The notes under the pieces were generated by a model. The model did not search any database, was not told where the DNA came from, and saw only the letters and a program-made list of their open reading frames with translations. Below, piece by piece: positions 1 to 9,367 of a stretch of DNA of 60,103 bases. The DNA comes from Bacteroidales bacterium (lineage in GTDB: Bacteria; Bacteroidota; Bacteroidia; Bacteroidales; VadinHA17), in contig JAJFVL010000061.1 of the NCBI GenBank assembly GCA_021371855.1, positions 87,413-147,515 on the forward strand, written 5' to 3'. How positions within the stretch are numbered: the stretch's first letter is position 1; the number at the start of each line of letters is the position of its first letter. A program made the translations under genes and the position numbers.

Positions 1-42
1 CCGGATTTCTTCTGTCATGTAAGATAACAAGAGAATAATATG

Positions 43-79
43 TAGGATTTATTCCTATTCTGATGTAGGATTATTCCTA
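43..79. repeat. Two palindromic operator-like repeats
   Basis: Two near-identical copies of TGTAGGATT(T)ATTCCTAT lie side by side. Their cores are TAGGAtttatTCCTA at 43-57 and TAGGAttatTCCTA at 66-79. Each is an inverted repeat with 5-base arms, and the copies are 23 bases apart, about two helical turns. They lie just downstream of the response regulator gene, which ends at 133, so they probably belong to the promoter of a gene to the left of the window. A paired palindrome next to a LuxR-type regulator suggests a binding site for that regulator. That link is inference. Confidence 0.45.
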
Positions 80-132
80 TATCAGAAAGTCAGATAAAAT
101 TTCAGAAAAAATAAAACCGGAAGAAAAAATGA

Positions 133-759
133 CTAAATCAATCCGTTATTTATGCAGTACATAGTAAGATCTGCATTTTTTGACATCTGCATCTTCGACA
201 TTATCCTGGTCCGATAAGTGCTTACTGTTTTAATCGAAATAAACAGTTCTTTTCCAATATCCACCAGGGATAATCCTTTGGCTATTTTCAGCATAATTTC
301 AAATTCACGATCGGAAAGAAGCTCATGAGGAGCTTTACCTTTATCGTTGTCCATATTAAAAGCAATGTTCTCAGCGAGTGCAGCGGAGATATATTTACCA
401 CCTCCTGATATTTTTTTAACTGCAAGTAAAAGTTCTTCTGATGCAGTATCTTTTGTCAGGTACCCTGATGCTCCAAGTTTGAGGGCGCGTATAGAATATT
501 GTTCTTCTGAATGCATACTCAGCATAAGAACATTTGTCGATGGTGATCTTTTTTTAATTATCTGAAGGACCTCGAGTCCGTTTTTGTCAGGAAGAGATAT
601 GTCGAGTAATACTGCATTAAAATCTGTATTCTTTATCAGACTGATGGCTTCCTCTCCATCTTTAGCTTCTTCAATGCATAATGTTTCCGGCATCTGCTGA
701 AGAATCTGCTTTAATCCATCTCTTACGATCTTATGATCATCACAAATTAAAATTTTCAC
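133..759 (-). CDS. LuxR/NarL-family response regulator
   Basis: This is a two-component response regulator of 208 residues, the usual NarL/FixJ length. The N-terminal receiver (about 1-120) has the acidic pair in ICDDHKIVRDG, the phospho-acceptor Asp in VLLDISLPDKNG, and the conserved Lys in YLTKDTASEELL. The C-terminal LuxR helix-turn-helix (about 145-205) reads LSDREFEIMLKIAKG and then ISIKTVSTYRTRIMSKM. It should bind DNA as a dimer when phosphorylated. It overlaps the 3' end of the upstream histidine kinase gene by 20 bases, so the two are co-transcribed and probably translationally coupled. The natural partner is that kinase. The stimulus and target genes cannot be read from the sequence. 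Confidence 0.93.
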   Translation of the reverse strand: MKILICDDHKIVRDGLKQILQQMPETLCIEEAKDGEEAISLIKNTDFNAVLLDISLPDKNGLEVLQIIKKRSPSTNVLMLSMHSEEQYSIRALKLGASGYLTKDTASEELLLAVKKISGGGKYISAALAENIAFNMDNDKGKAPHELLSDREFEIMLKIAKGLSLVDIGKELFISIKTVSTYRTRIMSKMQMSKNADLTMYCINNGLI

Positions 760-3088
760 GACTTTTTCCTTCCTTAATTGGTATTCTTAAAGAAACAATG
801 GTTCCGCCTTCCCCTGGAGTTTTGATCTCCAGTTCACCCCCAAAGCATTTTGCTCTCTCTCTCATGCTGATAAGTCCAAAAGATTTCTTCGATATTTTGT
901 CATTTTCACTTATTCCCACACCGTTATCCCTGACATTCAATATCCATGATTTTTCATGCACCCTGAATTTAATCTCTGCATTTGTAGCTTTTGAATGTCT
1001 TGCAATATTTGTCAGCGACTCCTGCAAAATTCTGAAAATGATCAGGGATATATCAGCTGGCATGTTTAAGACAGGTTCCAGAATCAGATGTATTTTTATT
1101 CCGGTTCTTTCGCTGAAGTCTTTGGTATACCATTCAATTGCAGCTTCAACTCCAAGGTCATCAATGATCTGAGGCCTGAGTTGTGCGGTAAGATTCTGAA
1201 CTGTTCTAATAGTCTCACAAACAAGAGCTGTTATCTTTTCAATTTTGTTTTTTGCCTCTTCCGTATTTGATAAAATATGCTTCAGAGATCCAAGGTCAAT
1301 CTTAATCGCCGTAAGAGCCTGCCCCAGATCATCATGCAGTTCTCTGGATATTGCAACTCTCTCTTTTTCTCTTATTATCTGCAGATATTGATTTAGTTGC
1401 TGCAACTGATTAAGTGATTTGTTTAATTTGGATTCTATATTTTTTCTATCAGTAATCTCTGTAATAAAACCTTCAACAGCCAACCGGTTTTTCCCGGTGT
1501 AGATGCCATGCCCCCTTTCAAGCATCCAGCGTTGTTTACCTTTTAAAGGTTTGATCCTGTACTCAACGGAATAAAAGGTCTCTCCTTCAACTGCATTTTT
1601 TATCTCAATTTTTATTTTTTCTTTATCCTCTTTAACTATCAAAGAATTAAACGACCGGACTCTGTTCAGCAGAAAATCCCATGACGGGTAACCTGTTAAG
1701 GTTTTCATGCCATGTGAGATATACTCCATTGTCATCTCATCATCTAATCTGCGTCTGAATACCACCCCATTCAGATTGTTTATTATAGAGTTTGTTTTGC
1801 GCAGATTTTCCCTCAGGTTGATTTCAAGAAGCTTCTGATCGGTAACATCCCAGATCAGGCCATTCAGTCTGACAGGTTTATTTTCATCGTCAGTAATTAA
1901 CCGTGCTCTTGAAACTATATAATGTAATGAACCATCATTCCAAAGGATGCGATATTCGGCCTCATAATCCCTGACCTTACTTAATGAAAGATGAACAAGT
2001 GATTTGACTTCCTCCCTGTCGCCGGGGTGAATTCTTTCAAAATACTCTTCATCGGTACCGTTAAAAGAAGCAGAATCAATTCCCAATAAATGAAATGCCT
2101 GTTTATCGAAATATCTTTTTCTCTTTTTTACATCATATGATGTTAAGCCCATTTTGGCCGATTTTACTGCAAGGTCAAGACGCATAAGATTGTCAGCAAT
2201 TTGTTCTGATTCCTTCAAACTGCCTCCGGCTGATCCGTAAACTGTAAAATCTTTCTCTGCCGGAATATTCTCATTTACAATCTGACCATCTTCTTTTGCT
2301 TCATATTTTAATCTGTCTGAGAATCTTTGGTATCTGTAAGTCTGACCTATATTAAGTCCTTCCTCGTCTTTCACTCCTGCAACGGTGCAAAAAAGATGAA
2401 CTCTTTCTCCTGTTTTGTTTCTTACATACACTTCTCCCTCCCATTGTTCAGATCTGTAATGATGATTCATTGTCTTCTTTTCGACAATATCGAAGAATTC
2501 ATGAGAAACAACCTGTTCCATAGGGAATCCAATAACCTCCCTGCAGCTCCATCCGAATAATAATTCAGCAGCTTTATTCCATAACACTACATTGTCATTA
2601 ATATCCACGGAAATAATTGCCGATGTAGTGTCATTCAGTACACAACTCAAGAATTTATGTTTAAGCTCGGTGTATCTTAATGCAGTGTATTCATCAAGAC
2701 CAGATAACAATTTATCACGTTTTAACAGCAAAGCTTTTATTGCCTGAGGAAGGTTTGAAAGATTTGACTTCCTTATATAATAGTTTATTCCGGTCTTAAG
2801 GCAATCCAATGCCGTACTTTCTGTGACAGCATCAGTTAAAACAATAATGGGAGTATAGGGAGAAATCTCATTTCTTAGTGATAAGGTAATTGTCCATTCA
2901 AACTGAGCAAGAACATATTCTGAGATTATGATGTCAGGCACAACCGAAATCATGGCTTCAGTAAAATCACTTTTTGTACGGACGACTGTGTGAGTGAATT
3001 TTATCCCGCTCTTTGAGATAGCGTTAATTGCGGAATCAACATCTTCCTGTACATCATCCACGAATAAAATCCCAATCACCTTATTCAT
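740..3088 (-). CDS. PAS-domain sensor histidine kinase with degenerate N-terminal receiver
   Basis: This 782-residue hybrid kinase has no membrane helix, so it is probably cytoplasmic. The order is a receiver-like domain (about 5-125), three PAS domains (about 135-260, 300-425 and 430-550, the second ending DVTDQK and the third EITDRK), a HisKA_3 dimerisation domain with phospho-acceptor His585 in RELHDDLGQ, and an ATPase domain (about 680-775) with LQESLTNIARHSKA and DNGVGI. HisKA_3 kinases of the NarX/DesK type normally pair with LuxR-family regulators, which matches the next gene. The receiver-like domain keeps Asp11-Asp12 but has Glu57 where the phosphorylated Asp is expected (PDIIISEYVL). 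It may therefore be locked in an activated-like state or serve only for binding. Confidence 0.92.
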   Translation of the reverse strand: MNKVIGILFVDDVQEDVDSAINAISKSGIKFTHTVVRTKSDFTEAMISVVPDIIISEYVLAQFEWTITLSLRNEISPYTPIIVLTDAVTESTALDCLKTGINYYIRKSNLSNLPQAIKALLLKRDKLLSGLDEYTALRYTELKHKFLSCVLNDTTSAIISVDINDNVVLWNKAAELLFGWSCREVIGFPMEQVVSHEFFDIVEKKTMNHHYRSEQWEGEVYVRNKTGERVHLFCTVAGVKDEEGLNIGQTYRYQRFSDRLKYEAKEDGQIVNENIPAEKDFTVYGSAGGSLKESEQIADNLMRLDLAVKSAKMGLTSYDVKKRKRYFDKQAFHLLGIDSASFNGTDEEYFERIHPGDREEVKSLVHLSLSKVRDYEAEYRILWNDGSLHYIVSRARLITDDENKPVRLNGLIWDVTDQKLLEINLRENLRKTNSIINNLNGVVFRRRLDDEMTMEYISHGMKTLTGYPSWDFLLNRVRSFNSLIVKEDKEKIKIEIKNAVEGETFYSVEYRIKPLKGKQRWMLERGHGIYTGKNRLAVEGFITEITDRKNIESKLNKSLNQLQQLNQYLQIIREKERVAISRELHDDLGQALTAIKIDLGSLKHILSNTEEAKNKIEKITALVCETIRTVQNLTAQLRPQIIDDLGVEAAIEWYTKDFSERTGIKIHLILEPVLNMPADISLIIFRILQESLTNIARHSKATNAEIKFRVHEKSWILNVRDNGVGISENDKISKKSFGLISMRERAKCFGGELEIKTPGEGGTIVSLRIPIKEGKSRENFNL

Positions 3089-3130
3089 CGCAAAAGATCA
3101 TACTTCAAGCCTACAGTAACCAGCGCCCCC

Positions 3131-4045
3131 CTATCTCTTTTTTATAAAAACTGAAGCTAAAATTGAAATTAAAAGAATTGATATAATAACTAACAACGAT
3201 AAAATTATCGGTACCTCAAAATTAAAATAGGAAGCAAGCATCTTTACCCCTACAAATGAAAGGACAAAAGCCAGTCCGATTTTTAGATAGCGGAACAATC
3301 CCATAACCCCTGCTATAGCAAAGTAAAGAGACCGCAAACCCAGAATAGCAAAGATATTCGATGTATAAACGATGAATGTGTCCTGGCTTATAGAAAGAAC
3401 TGCAGGAATACTGTCAACAGCGAATATCAGATCAGATGATTCAACGACCAGAAGAACAAGAAACAGGGGTGTAGCTAAATACCGTCCTTTTTCCTTTGCA
3501 AAAAGTTTTCCCCCGTGCAAAGATTCTGAAACCGGGAAAAACTTCCTGAAAAATCTAATCACAGGATTTTTTTCAGGATCCATTGGTTTTTCTTTCTGGG
3601 TAAGCATTTTAATACCGGTAAGTAAAAGAAAGGCTCCGAAAATAATTACTATCCAGTGGAACTTATTTATAAGGGCTACCCCGGCAAAGATGAATATCCC
3701 CCTCATTACCAAAGCTCCTAAAATACCCCAGAATAATATCTTATGCTGATATTCAGGCTTAACAGAAAAATAAGAAAATATAAGTATAAAAACGAATATA
3801 TTGTCAACACTCAGAGAATACTCAATTACATAGCCTGTAAAAAACTCCATTGCTTTTGTCTTTCCTAATTCATTCAAGACAAAAAGATTAAAGAGAAGGG
3901 CAACCGTCACCCATACTATGACCCATTTAGCAGCCTCTTTCACAGATACTTTATGCTCTTTCCTGTTAAAAATGCCCAGATCAAGGGCCAGCATAGTGAA
4001 AATTAAAATACCAAATCCAATCCAGAAGGATATACTCTCACCCAT
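3131..4045 (-). CDS. TerC family integral membrane protein
   Basis: This polytopic membrane protein of 304 residues has about nine hydrophobic segments and belongs to the TerC/Alx family. Family hallmarks are visible: LALDLGIFNRK near the N-terminus, EYSLSVDNIFVFILIFSYF with the conserved acidic and Asn residues, and VVESSDLIFAVDSIPAVL in the second half. Known members are linked to tellurite resistance, manganese export and metal loading of exported proteins; which applies here is not clear. It diverges from the M28 peptidase gene. A -7 type box (TAAGTTTG on the minus strand, 4066-4073) lies just upstream of the start, so it probably has its own promoter and is transcribed alone. Confidence 0.88.
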   Translation of the reverse strand: MGESISFWIGFGILIFTMLALDLGIFNRKEHKVSVKEAAKWVIVWVTVALLFNLFVLNELGKTKAMEFFTGYVIEYSLSVDNIFVFILIFSYFSVKPEYQHKILFWGILGALVMRGIFIFAGVALINKFHWIVIIFGAFLLLTGIKMLTQKEKPMDPEKNPVIRFFRKFFPVSESLHGGKLFAKEKGRYLATPLFLVLLVVESSDLIFAVDSIPAVLSISQDTFIVYTSNIFAILGLRSLYFAIAGVMGLFRYLKIGLAFVLSFVGVKMLASYFNFEVPIILSLLVIISILLISILASVFIKKR

Positions 4046-4097
4046 TGTTTTAAATTATTAAAACGCAAACTTAAAAAATTATTCCTTAAATCTTTAT

Positions 4098-4105
4098 TAA
4101 CTTTG
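4098..4105 (+). promoter_or_regulatory. Bacteroidota -7 promoter box (TAACTTTG)
   Basis: TAACTTTG matches the TAnnTTTG -7 consensus and lies 36 bases before the start of the M28 peptidase gene at 4142. No clear TTG is seen at the expected -33 distance. It faces away from a second candidate box for terC at 4066-4073 on the minus strand. Confidence 0.45.
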
Positions 4106-4141
4106 CCACAATGCAAATCATAATTACAATTCTATCCTGTT

Positions 4142-5776
4142 ATGAAAAGAATTTTCAGTTGCCTGATAACCATTCTTTTGGTTACAATTATCCCTGTATC
4201 AATGTATTCCCAGAAAAACAGCCCCTTAAACAGAATAACCGCTGAAAATCTGGAAAGTTATGTTTCGTTCCTTGCCTCCCCATTTCTTAAAGGCAGAATG
4301 AATGGAGAAGATGGGCTCGAAATTGCAGGTCAATATATAGCCTCTCAGGCTAAATTAATTGGTCTCAAACCAGCTAACGGCAACAGTTATTTTCAGCCAT
4401 ATTCCGTGATAGAAAAAACTATGGATAAGGATAAAACAATTATTCAGATAATCACTGACAAAAAGGATACAGTAGCATTAAAAGAACCTATATATCAACT
4501 GTTACCAACAGGACCCTCAGACTATTCACTTGAAGGAGAAGTCCTGTTTGCCGGATATGGAATAAAAGCAGATAAATACAACTATAATGACTTTAATAAT
4601 CTGAACACTGAAGGTAAGATACTCCTGGTAATGGACAGAGCGCCAATGTCGGAAGATGGGAAAAAGTGTCTGTTTGAAGAACCTAACTGGAGCACAGGAA
4701 TGAGTTTTCAGATGAAACTGACAACACTCCTTCTCACGAAAGCAAAAGCCATTCTTTTTGTACCCGATCCAAAATCGGGATTTCAGTCTTTCGGAGAATC
4801 AAATTCCGGGATATCCGGTTATTTAAAATCATCCGTTGCACTTAAGGGTGCTAAAGAACAAATGGTAAATCCATTCATGGCCGCGATGCCAAAAGTGGTT
4901 TTTATCCAAAGGTCAGTTGCTGACGCGCTCCTGAAAAGGTCGGGACATTCGCTCGAAGAACTTCAGAGAGATATTGATTCAACTCTTCAGCCTCATTCCT
5001 TCGCTATTACAAACAAACAGTTTAAACTAACTGAAATAACCCAAAAAGAAGAAAAAGTCCTTAATAATGTTGCCGCATATATAGAAGGAAGTGATCCTGT
5101 CCTGAAAAATGAAATAGTGGTATTTTCCAGTCACTATGATCATATTGGCGCTTCCGGGAATAAAGTGAATACTGGCGCCGACGATAATGCTTCGGGTTGC
5201 GCTGCACTCCTTTCGATGGCTGAAGCCTTTCAAAGCCTGAAGCATAAACCAATGAGGTCAATTTTATTCCTTTGGGTTTCCGGAGAAGAGGTCGGTTTAT
5301 ATGGTTCAAAATCATATGTCAACCATCCTTTGTTCCCTCTCGAAAACACTGTTGTTGATCTGAATATGGATATGATAGGAAGAGTGAAAGGTGTTGCAGA
5401 TTCTACAAAAGAAAATCCGATGACAGGTCCGGCAAGTGTTTTCGTTATTACAGACAGTCAAAGCAAAGAGTTACGTGCAATAGCAGATGATATCGATAAG
5501 AAGAGCCCTCTCGATTTTGATTACAGTCTGAGTGGCAGAGACAATCCTTTGCAACTTTTTGCAAGAAGCGATCATTATAATTTTGTAAGGAAAGATATTC
5601 CTGTTTTATTCTTTACAACCGGGTTACATACCGATTATCATACTTCAGGAGACACTGTCGATAAAATCGACTTTGAGAAAATGGAAATGATAACAAAAAC
5701 CATGTATGAGATAGGATTGACGGTTGCCAACAGAAAAACCAGATTGGTTGTTGACAATCCATTCAGCAAATGGTAA
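4142..5776 (+). CDS. M28 family zinc aminopeptidase with PA domain, exported
   Basis: This is a 544-residue secreted metallopeptidase. A signal peptide of about 23 residues (MKRIFSCLITILLVTIIPVS, cut near the AYSQ-like site) precedes an N-terminal part containing a PA-type insert with YSLEGEVLFAGYGIKA (about 130-270). The M28 domain follows (about 310-520). The di-zinc site is complete by eye: His in SSHYDHIGASG, Asp in GADDNASG, the Glu pair in VSGEEVGLYGS, Asp in NMDMIGR, and the distal His in GLHTDYHTSGD. Such enzymes release N-terminal residues from peptides in the periplasm or outside the cell. There is no lipobox Cys and no T9SS C-terminal domain. It converges with folC, 25 bases away, and appears monocistronic. 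Confidence 0.9.
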   Translation: MKRIFSCLITILLVTIIPVSMYSQKNSPLNRITAENLESYVSFLASPFLKGRMNGEDGLEIAGQYIASQAKLIGLKPANGNSYFQPYSVIEKTMDKDKTIIQIITDKKDTVALKEPIYQLLPTGPSDYSLEGEVLFAGYGIKADKYNYNDFNNLNTEGKILLVMDRAPMSEDGKKCLFEEPNWSTGMSFQMKLTTLLLTKAKAILFVPDPKSGFQSFGESNSGISGYLKSSVALKGAKEQMVNPFMAAMPKVVFIQRSVADALLKRSGHSLEELQRDIDSTLQPHSFAITNKQFKLTEITQKEEKVLNNVAAYIEGSDPVLKNEIVVFSSHYDHIGASGNKVNTGADDNASGCAALLSMAEAFQSLKHKPMRSILFLWVSGEEVGLYGSKSYVNHPLFPLENTVVDLNMDMIGRVKGVADSTKENPMTGPASVFVITDSQSKELRAIADDIDKKSPLDFDYSLSGRDNPLQLFARSDHYNFVRKDIPVLFFTTGLHTDYHTSGDTVDKIDFEKMEMITKTMYEIGLTVANRKTRLVVDNPFSKW

Positions 5777-5801
5777 TTAGAGATGAATAAATTCAGGAAT
5801 A

Positions 5802-7091
5802 CTATACCACTTCCGCTACAACAAAAGTACTTCCTCCTATAAAAATCACATCTGATTCCGTGGCATTTTTCCTGGCATCAGAGAGGGCTGTTTTAACATC
5901 AGGATAACTTTGTCCGAGAAGTCCGTGTTTTGCAGCTTCCTCCTTAAGAACAACTTCGTTTAATGCCCTGGGGACCGAAGCTTTTGTAAAATAATAAACT
6001 GCTCTGGCTGGGAAAAGAGGCAGAACCAAATTCAGATCCTTATCCTTTACGAAACCTAATACAATATGTAACTTCGATTTTGAAATTCGCCGTAACTGAC
6101 CGGTGACATATTCCAGGCCTTCTTTATTGTGTCCTGTGTCGCAAATAGTTAACGGATTATAACTTAATATCTGCCAACGTCCCATTAGACCTGTGTTTTT
6201 GATAACATTTTTTATCCCATTTTTGATGTCGTTGTCAGAAAACTTAAAAATACCACGCAGATTATTCAAAGCATCGTAAACAGCCTTCAGGTTTTTTTCC
6301 TGGTAATCACCTCCCAGTAATGTCGACCCTTCAAATTTCTGATTAGTCACCTGATCGGCAATAGTATATCTTCTTCCCCCATTCAGATTGTACCTTTCTT
6401 CAAGATGGCACGAGAATCTCTCATCGGCAAATGATATCGCAGAACCTGATTCAGCAGCTTTGGAAATAAAGACCTCTTTTGTCTCAGGATGTGTCTCGCT
6501 TATCACAACAGGTACTTTGTTTTTTATTATTCCAGCCTTTTCATAAGCAATCTTTGCAAATGTATCTCCAAGAAGATCCATGTGATCGTGACCAATATTT
6601 GTGATTACAGACAACACAGGATGAATAATATTTGTTGAGTCGAGCCTGCCTCCCAGACCAACCTCAATCACTGCCACATCAACATTGCATCTTGCAAAAT
6701 AATTAAAAGCCATGGCTACAGTCATTTCAAAGAATGATGGGGTCAGGGATTCAATAACACTTTTATATCTTTCCACAAAGTCAATCACCTCGTTTGCAGG
6801 GATCATCTCTCCATTCACTTTTATCCTTTCCCTGAAATCCCTGAGGTGCGGAGATGTATATAGGCCGGTCATATATCCTGCTTCCTGCAAAACAGAAGCA
6901 ATCAAATGAGAGACAGATCCTTTCCCGTTCGTCCCGGCAACATGGATTGTCCTGTAGTTTAAATGAGGATTTCCCAAAAAATTATCAAAGGCAATGGTAT
7001 TGTCAAGATTATTTTTATAAGCTGCTTTCCCTATCCTGTGATAGGCTGGAAGCTGACTGAATAAAAATTCAAGAGTCTCTTCGTATGTCAT
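5802..7091 (-). CDS. folC: Bifunctional folylpolyglutamate/dihydrofolate synthase
   Basis: FolC adds glutamate to dihydropteroate and to folates in an ATP-dependent ligation. The protein is about 429 residues, a normal length. It shows the Mur-ligase-type P-loop AGTNGKGSVSHLIASVL, the motif GLYTSPHLRDFRERI, EVGLGGRLDSTNII in the central domain, and a C-terminal domain with CDTGHNKEGLEYV. I start it at the ATG at 7091, which gives MTYEETLEFLFSQLP, the usual N-terminus in Bacteroidota; the longer reading frame begins at a TTG nine bases upstream. It diverges from phoH across about 200 bases. In this phylum a single FolC normally does both reactions. Confidence 0.93.
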   Translation of the reverse strand: MTYEETLEFLFSQLPAYHRIGKAAYKNNLDNTIAFDNFLGNPHLNYRTIHVAGTNGKGSVSHLIASVLQEAGYMTGLYTSPHLRDFRERIKVNGEMIPANEVIDFVERYKSVIESLTPSFFEMTVAMAFNYFARCNVDVAVIEVGLGGRLDSTNIIHPVLSVITNIGHDHMDLLGDTFAKIAYEKAGIIKNKVPVVISETHPETKEVFISKAAESGSAISFADERFSCHLEERYNLNGGRRYTIADQVTNQKFEGSTLLGGDYQEKNLKAVYDALNNLRGIFKFSDNDIKNGIKNVIKNTGLMGRWQILSYNPLTICDTGHNKEGLEYVTGQLRRISKSKLHIVLGFVKDKDLNLVLPLFPARAVYYFTKASVPRALNEVVLKEEAAKHGLLGQSYPDVKTALSDARKNATESDVIFIGGSTFVVAEVV

Positions 7092-7112
7092 TATTATCAA
7101 AGTTCAAAGGCC

Positions 7113-7133
7113 AAAGTTTAAAGTTTAAAGTTT
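7113..7133. repeat. Heptamer microrepeat (AAAGTTT)x3
   Basis: Three exact tandem copies of AAAGTTT occupy 7113-7133, followed by AAAC. They lie just upstream of folC in the folC-phoH divergent gap. The array has no dyad and may be simple slippage DNA. Confidence 0.6.
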
Positions 7134-7228
7134 AAACATATCTCTGCAAATTTTATAAACTTCAAAACTTCACAAACTAAATTCCTGCAAACTTAACAAT
7201 TAGATAACAATTAATACCTGAAATTAGT

Positions 7229-7236
7229 TATTTTTG
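7229..7236 (+). promoter_or_regulatory. Candidate -7 promoter box for phoH (TATTTTTG)
   Basis: TATTTTTG matches TAnnTTTG and lies 59 bases before the phoH start codon, which would leave a leader of about 50 bases. No convincing -33 TTG is seen at the expected spacing. Confidence 0.35.
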
Positions 7237-7295
7237 CTTGGTGACATGATGCATAATCGTGGAGATTTAAAATACTGATATATAATTCGTTAACA

Positions 7296-8630
7296 ATGAC
7301 AAGGAAACACAATAAGAAACTTTTCATTCTTGATACCAATGTTTTGCTTCATGATTATAAATGCATATATAATTTTGAAGAAAATGATGTCATAATTCCT
7401 ATTGTCGTTCTTGAGGAGCTTGACAAGTTCAAAAGAGGCAATGATCAGATCAATTTTAATGCCCGTGAGTTTACAAGGGAACTTGACAAACTTTCCGGAG
7501 ATATGCTGCTTACTGTTAATATCCCGCTTGGAGAAAACCTTGGTAACATGCATATTGAGACGGGAAAGGATTTTTCCGAAAAGATTAATCAGTCATTTCC
7601 CGAAAGAACGCCCGATCACAGAATTCTGGCTATTGCAGAGTATGTATGCAATACAAATAAAGACAAGACTGTTGTGCTGATCACCAAGGATATAAATTTG
7701 CGCATGAAAGCGAAATCGCTTGGTATCATAGCTCAGGATTACAGAAATGATAAGGTTGCAAATATTGATGATCTTTACAAAGGGATCAGTATTGTAGAGG
7801 GAGTAAATCAGGAATTAATAAACAAACTTTATGAACTTCCGGAAGGCGTCAGTTCAGGAGAATTCAATCTCGGAGCAAACCTGCCCGGTCATCAGTTTTT
7901 TATTTTCAGGAATAACGGGTCAAGCGCTCTTGCTCATTACAATCCTATAAATAAGATGCTAAACAGGGTAACAAAACAAACGACTTATGGTATTGATCCC
8001 CGTAATGCAGAACAGACATTTGCTATAGAGGCACTTTTAGATCCCAACATTCAGCTGGTTTCATTAACTGGCAAAGCCGGAACTGGTAAAACATTACTTG
8101 CACTAGCAGCTGCACTTCAGCAACAAAAGCGTTATAAACAGATATTTCTTGCCCGCCCGATAGTGCCCCTTGCGAACCGCGATATGGGATTTCTCCCGGG
8201 AGATGTCAAAGAAAAGATGGACCCTTATATACAACCTTTATACGACAACCTCACAGTCATAAAACATAAATTCAGTCATCAGAGCTCTGAATTTATGCGG
8301 ATTAACGATATGGTGAAAGAAGAAAAACTTGTAATTACCCCGCTTGCATATATAAGAGGTCGCAGTCTTTCAAGTATCTTCTTTATTGTAGATGAAGCAC
8401 AGAATCTTACTCCACACGAGATTAAAACTATTATTACCAGAGCCGGAGAAGGAACAAAGATGGTCTTTACAGGCGATATCGAACAGATCGATTCGCCATA
8501 TCTCGATACTGCTTCAAATGGATTAAGCTATCTTTCAGACAAAATGAAGGATCAGGATATCTTTGCTCATGTCAACCTTGTAAAAGGAGAGCGGAGTTTC
8601 CTTGCAGAACTTGCAAGCAAATTATTATAA
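7296..8630 (+). CDS. PhoH family ATPase with N-terminal PIN domain
   Basis: This is a 444-residue PIN-PhoH fusion (PhoH2-like architecture). The PIN domain (about 8-145) starts FILDTNVLLHDY and has the acidic residues of a metal-dependent ribonuclease (VVLEELDKF, DHRILAIAEYV, VLITKDINLRMKA). The PhoH ATPase (about 225-440) has the Walker A motif GKAGTGKTLLALAAA and the Walker B motif FFIVDEAQNLTPHE, then TGDIEQIDSPYLD. PhoH2 proteins studied elsewhere are RNA helicase-nucleases; the RNA substrate here is unknown. The next gene (DUF1080) starts 17 bases after its stop, so the two may share a transcript despite unrelated functions. Confidence 0.92.
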   Translation: MTRKHNKKLFILDTNVLLHDYKCIYNFEENDVIIPIVVLEELDKFKRGNDQINFNAREFTRELDKLSGDMLLTVNIPLGENLGNMHIETGKDFSEKINQSFPERTPDHRILAIAEYVCNTNKDKTVVLITKDINLRMKAKSLGIIAQDYRNDKVANIDDLYKGISIVEGVNQELINKLYELPEGVSSGEFNLGANLPGHQFFIFRNNGSSALAHYNPINKMLNRVTKQTTYGIDPRNAEQTFAIEALLDPNIQLVSLTGKAGTGKTLLALAAALQQQKRYKQIFLARPIVPLANRDMGFLPGDVKEKMDPYIQPLYDNLTVIKHKFSHQSSEFMRINDMVKEEKLVITPLAYIRGRSLSSIFFIVDEAQNLTPHEIKTIITRAGEGTKMVFTGDIEQIDSPYLDTASNGLSYLSDKMKDQDIFAHVNLVKGERSFLAELASKLL

Positions 8631-8646
8631 TTAAAACCAAAAAACC

Positions 8647-9330
8647 ATGAAAAACCGGGTCAGTCAATTTGCTACTTTTTTAGTAATCATTTTTTTAGTG
8701 AATTCTTTCAGTTCCTCAGCCCAGTCAGGTGGGAAAAAAGCGAAAAGCCAGAAAAATCTGAAAAAAGATACTGTCGAGCTGTTCAACGGTAAAGATTTGA
8801 ATAACTGGGTATTTCAGTTAAAGGATGCCTCTGTTGACCCAAAAACTGTATTCAATGTTCAGAATGGTGTCATTCATATCTCAGGTAATCCTTTCGGATA
8901 CATGCGTACTAAAGATATCTACTCTGATTACAGGCTTCACGTGGAATGGCGATGGCCGTCAGAACCAACTAACAGCGGAGTGTTTGTACATGTTCAGAAG
9001 CCTGATGTCATCTGGCCAAAGTGCATCGAATGTAATTTACAGACCGGTAACGCAGGTGGTTTCGTATGCATGAACGGAGCCGAAATGGATGAACATACTG
9101 ATAAATCAAAACTTTCAGTAAAAAAGCTTGCGGTTTCCTCAGAAAAGCCGGCCGGCGAATGGAATATTATGGAAGTGGCATGCAAAGCTAACACTATAGA
9201 AGTCTTCGTGAACGGAGTTTTACAAAACAAAGGAACAAATGTATCACTCAGTAAAGGACACATATGTCTTCAGAGCGAAGGTAAAGACATTGAGATCAGA
9301 AACGTATTTCTGAATAAACTCAGTAAATAG
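8647..9330 (+). CDS. DUF1080 (3-keto-disaccharide hydrolase-like) exported protein
   Basis: This 227-residue exported protein has a signal peptide (MKNRVSQFATFLVIIFLVNS, cleaved near SSSAQ). One concanavalin-like beta-sandwich domain of the DUF1080 family fills the rest. Family signatures are LFNGKDLNNWVF at the start, YRLHVEWRWP in the middle with a Ser-Gly-Val strand (TNSGVFVHVQ), and GHICLQSEGKDIEIRNVFL at the C-terminus. Some DUF1080 proteins act on 3-keto-glycosides; others are only carbohydrate-binding. There is no lipobox Cys. It follows phoH closely, and a hairpin at 9368-9389 follows before mtaB. Confidence 0.88.
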   Translation: MKNRVSQFATFLVIIFLVNSFSSSAQSGGKKAKSQKNLKKDTVELFNGKDLNNWVFQLKDASVDPKTVFNVQNGVIHISGNPFGYMRTKDIYSDYRLHVEWRWPSEPTNSGVFVHVQKPDVIWPKCIECNLQTGNAGGFVCMNGAEMDEHTDKSKLSVKKLAVSSEKPAGEWNIMEVACKANTIEVFVNGVLQNKGTNVSLSKGHICLQSEGKDIEIRNVFLNKLSK

Positions 9331-9367
9331 ATACAGGTTGTTTAATTTTATACTAAAATTACGAACT

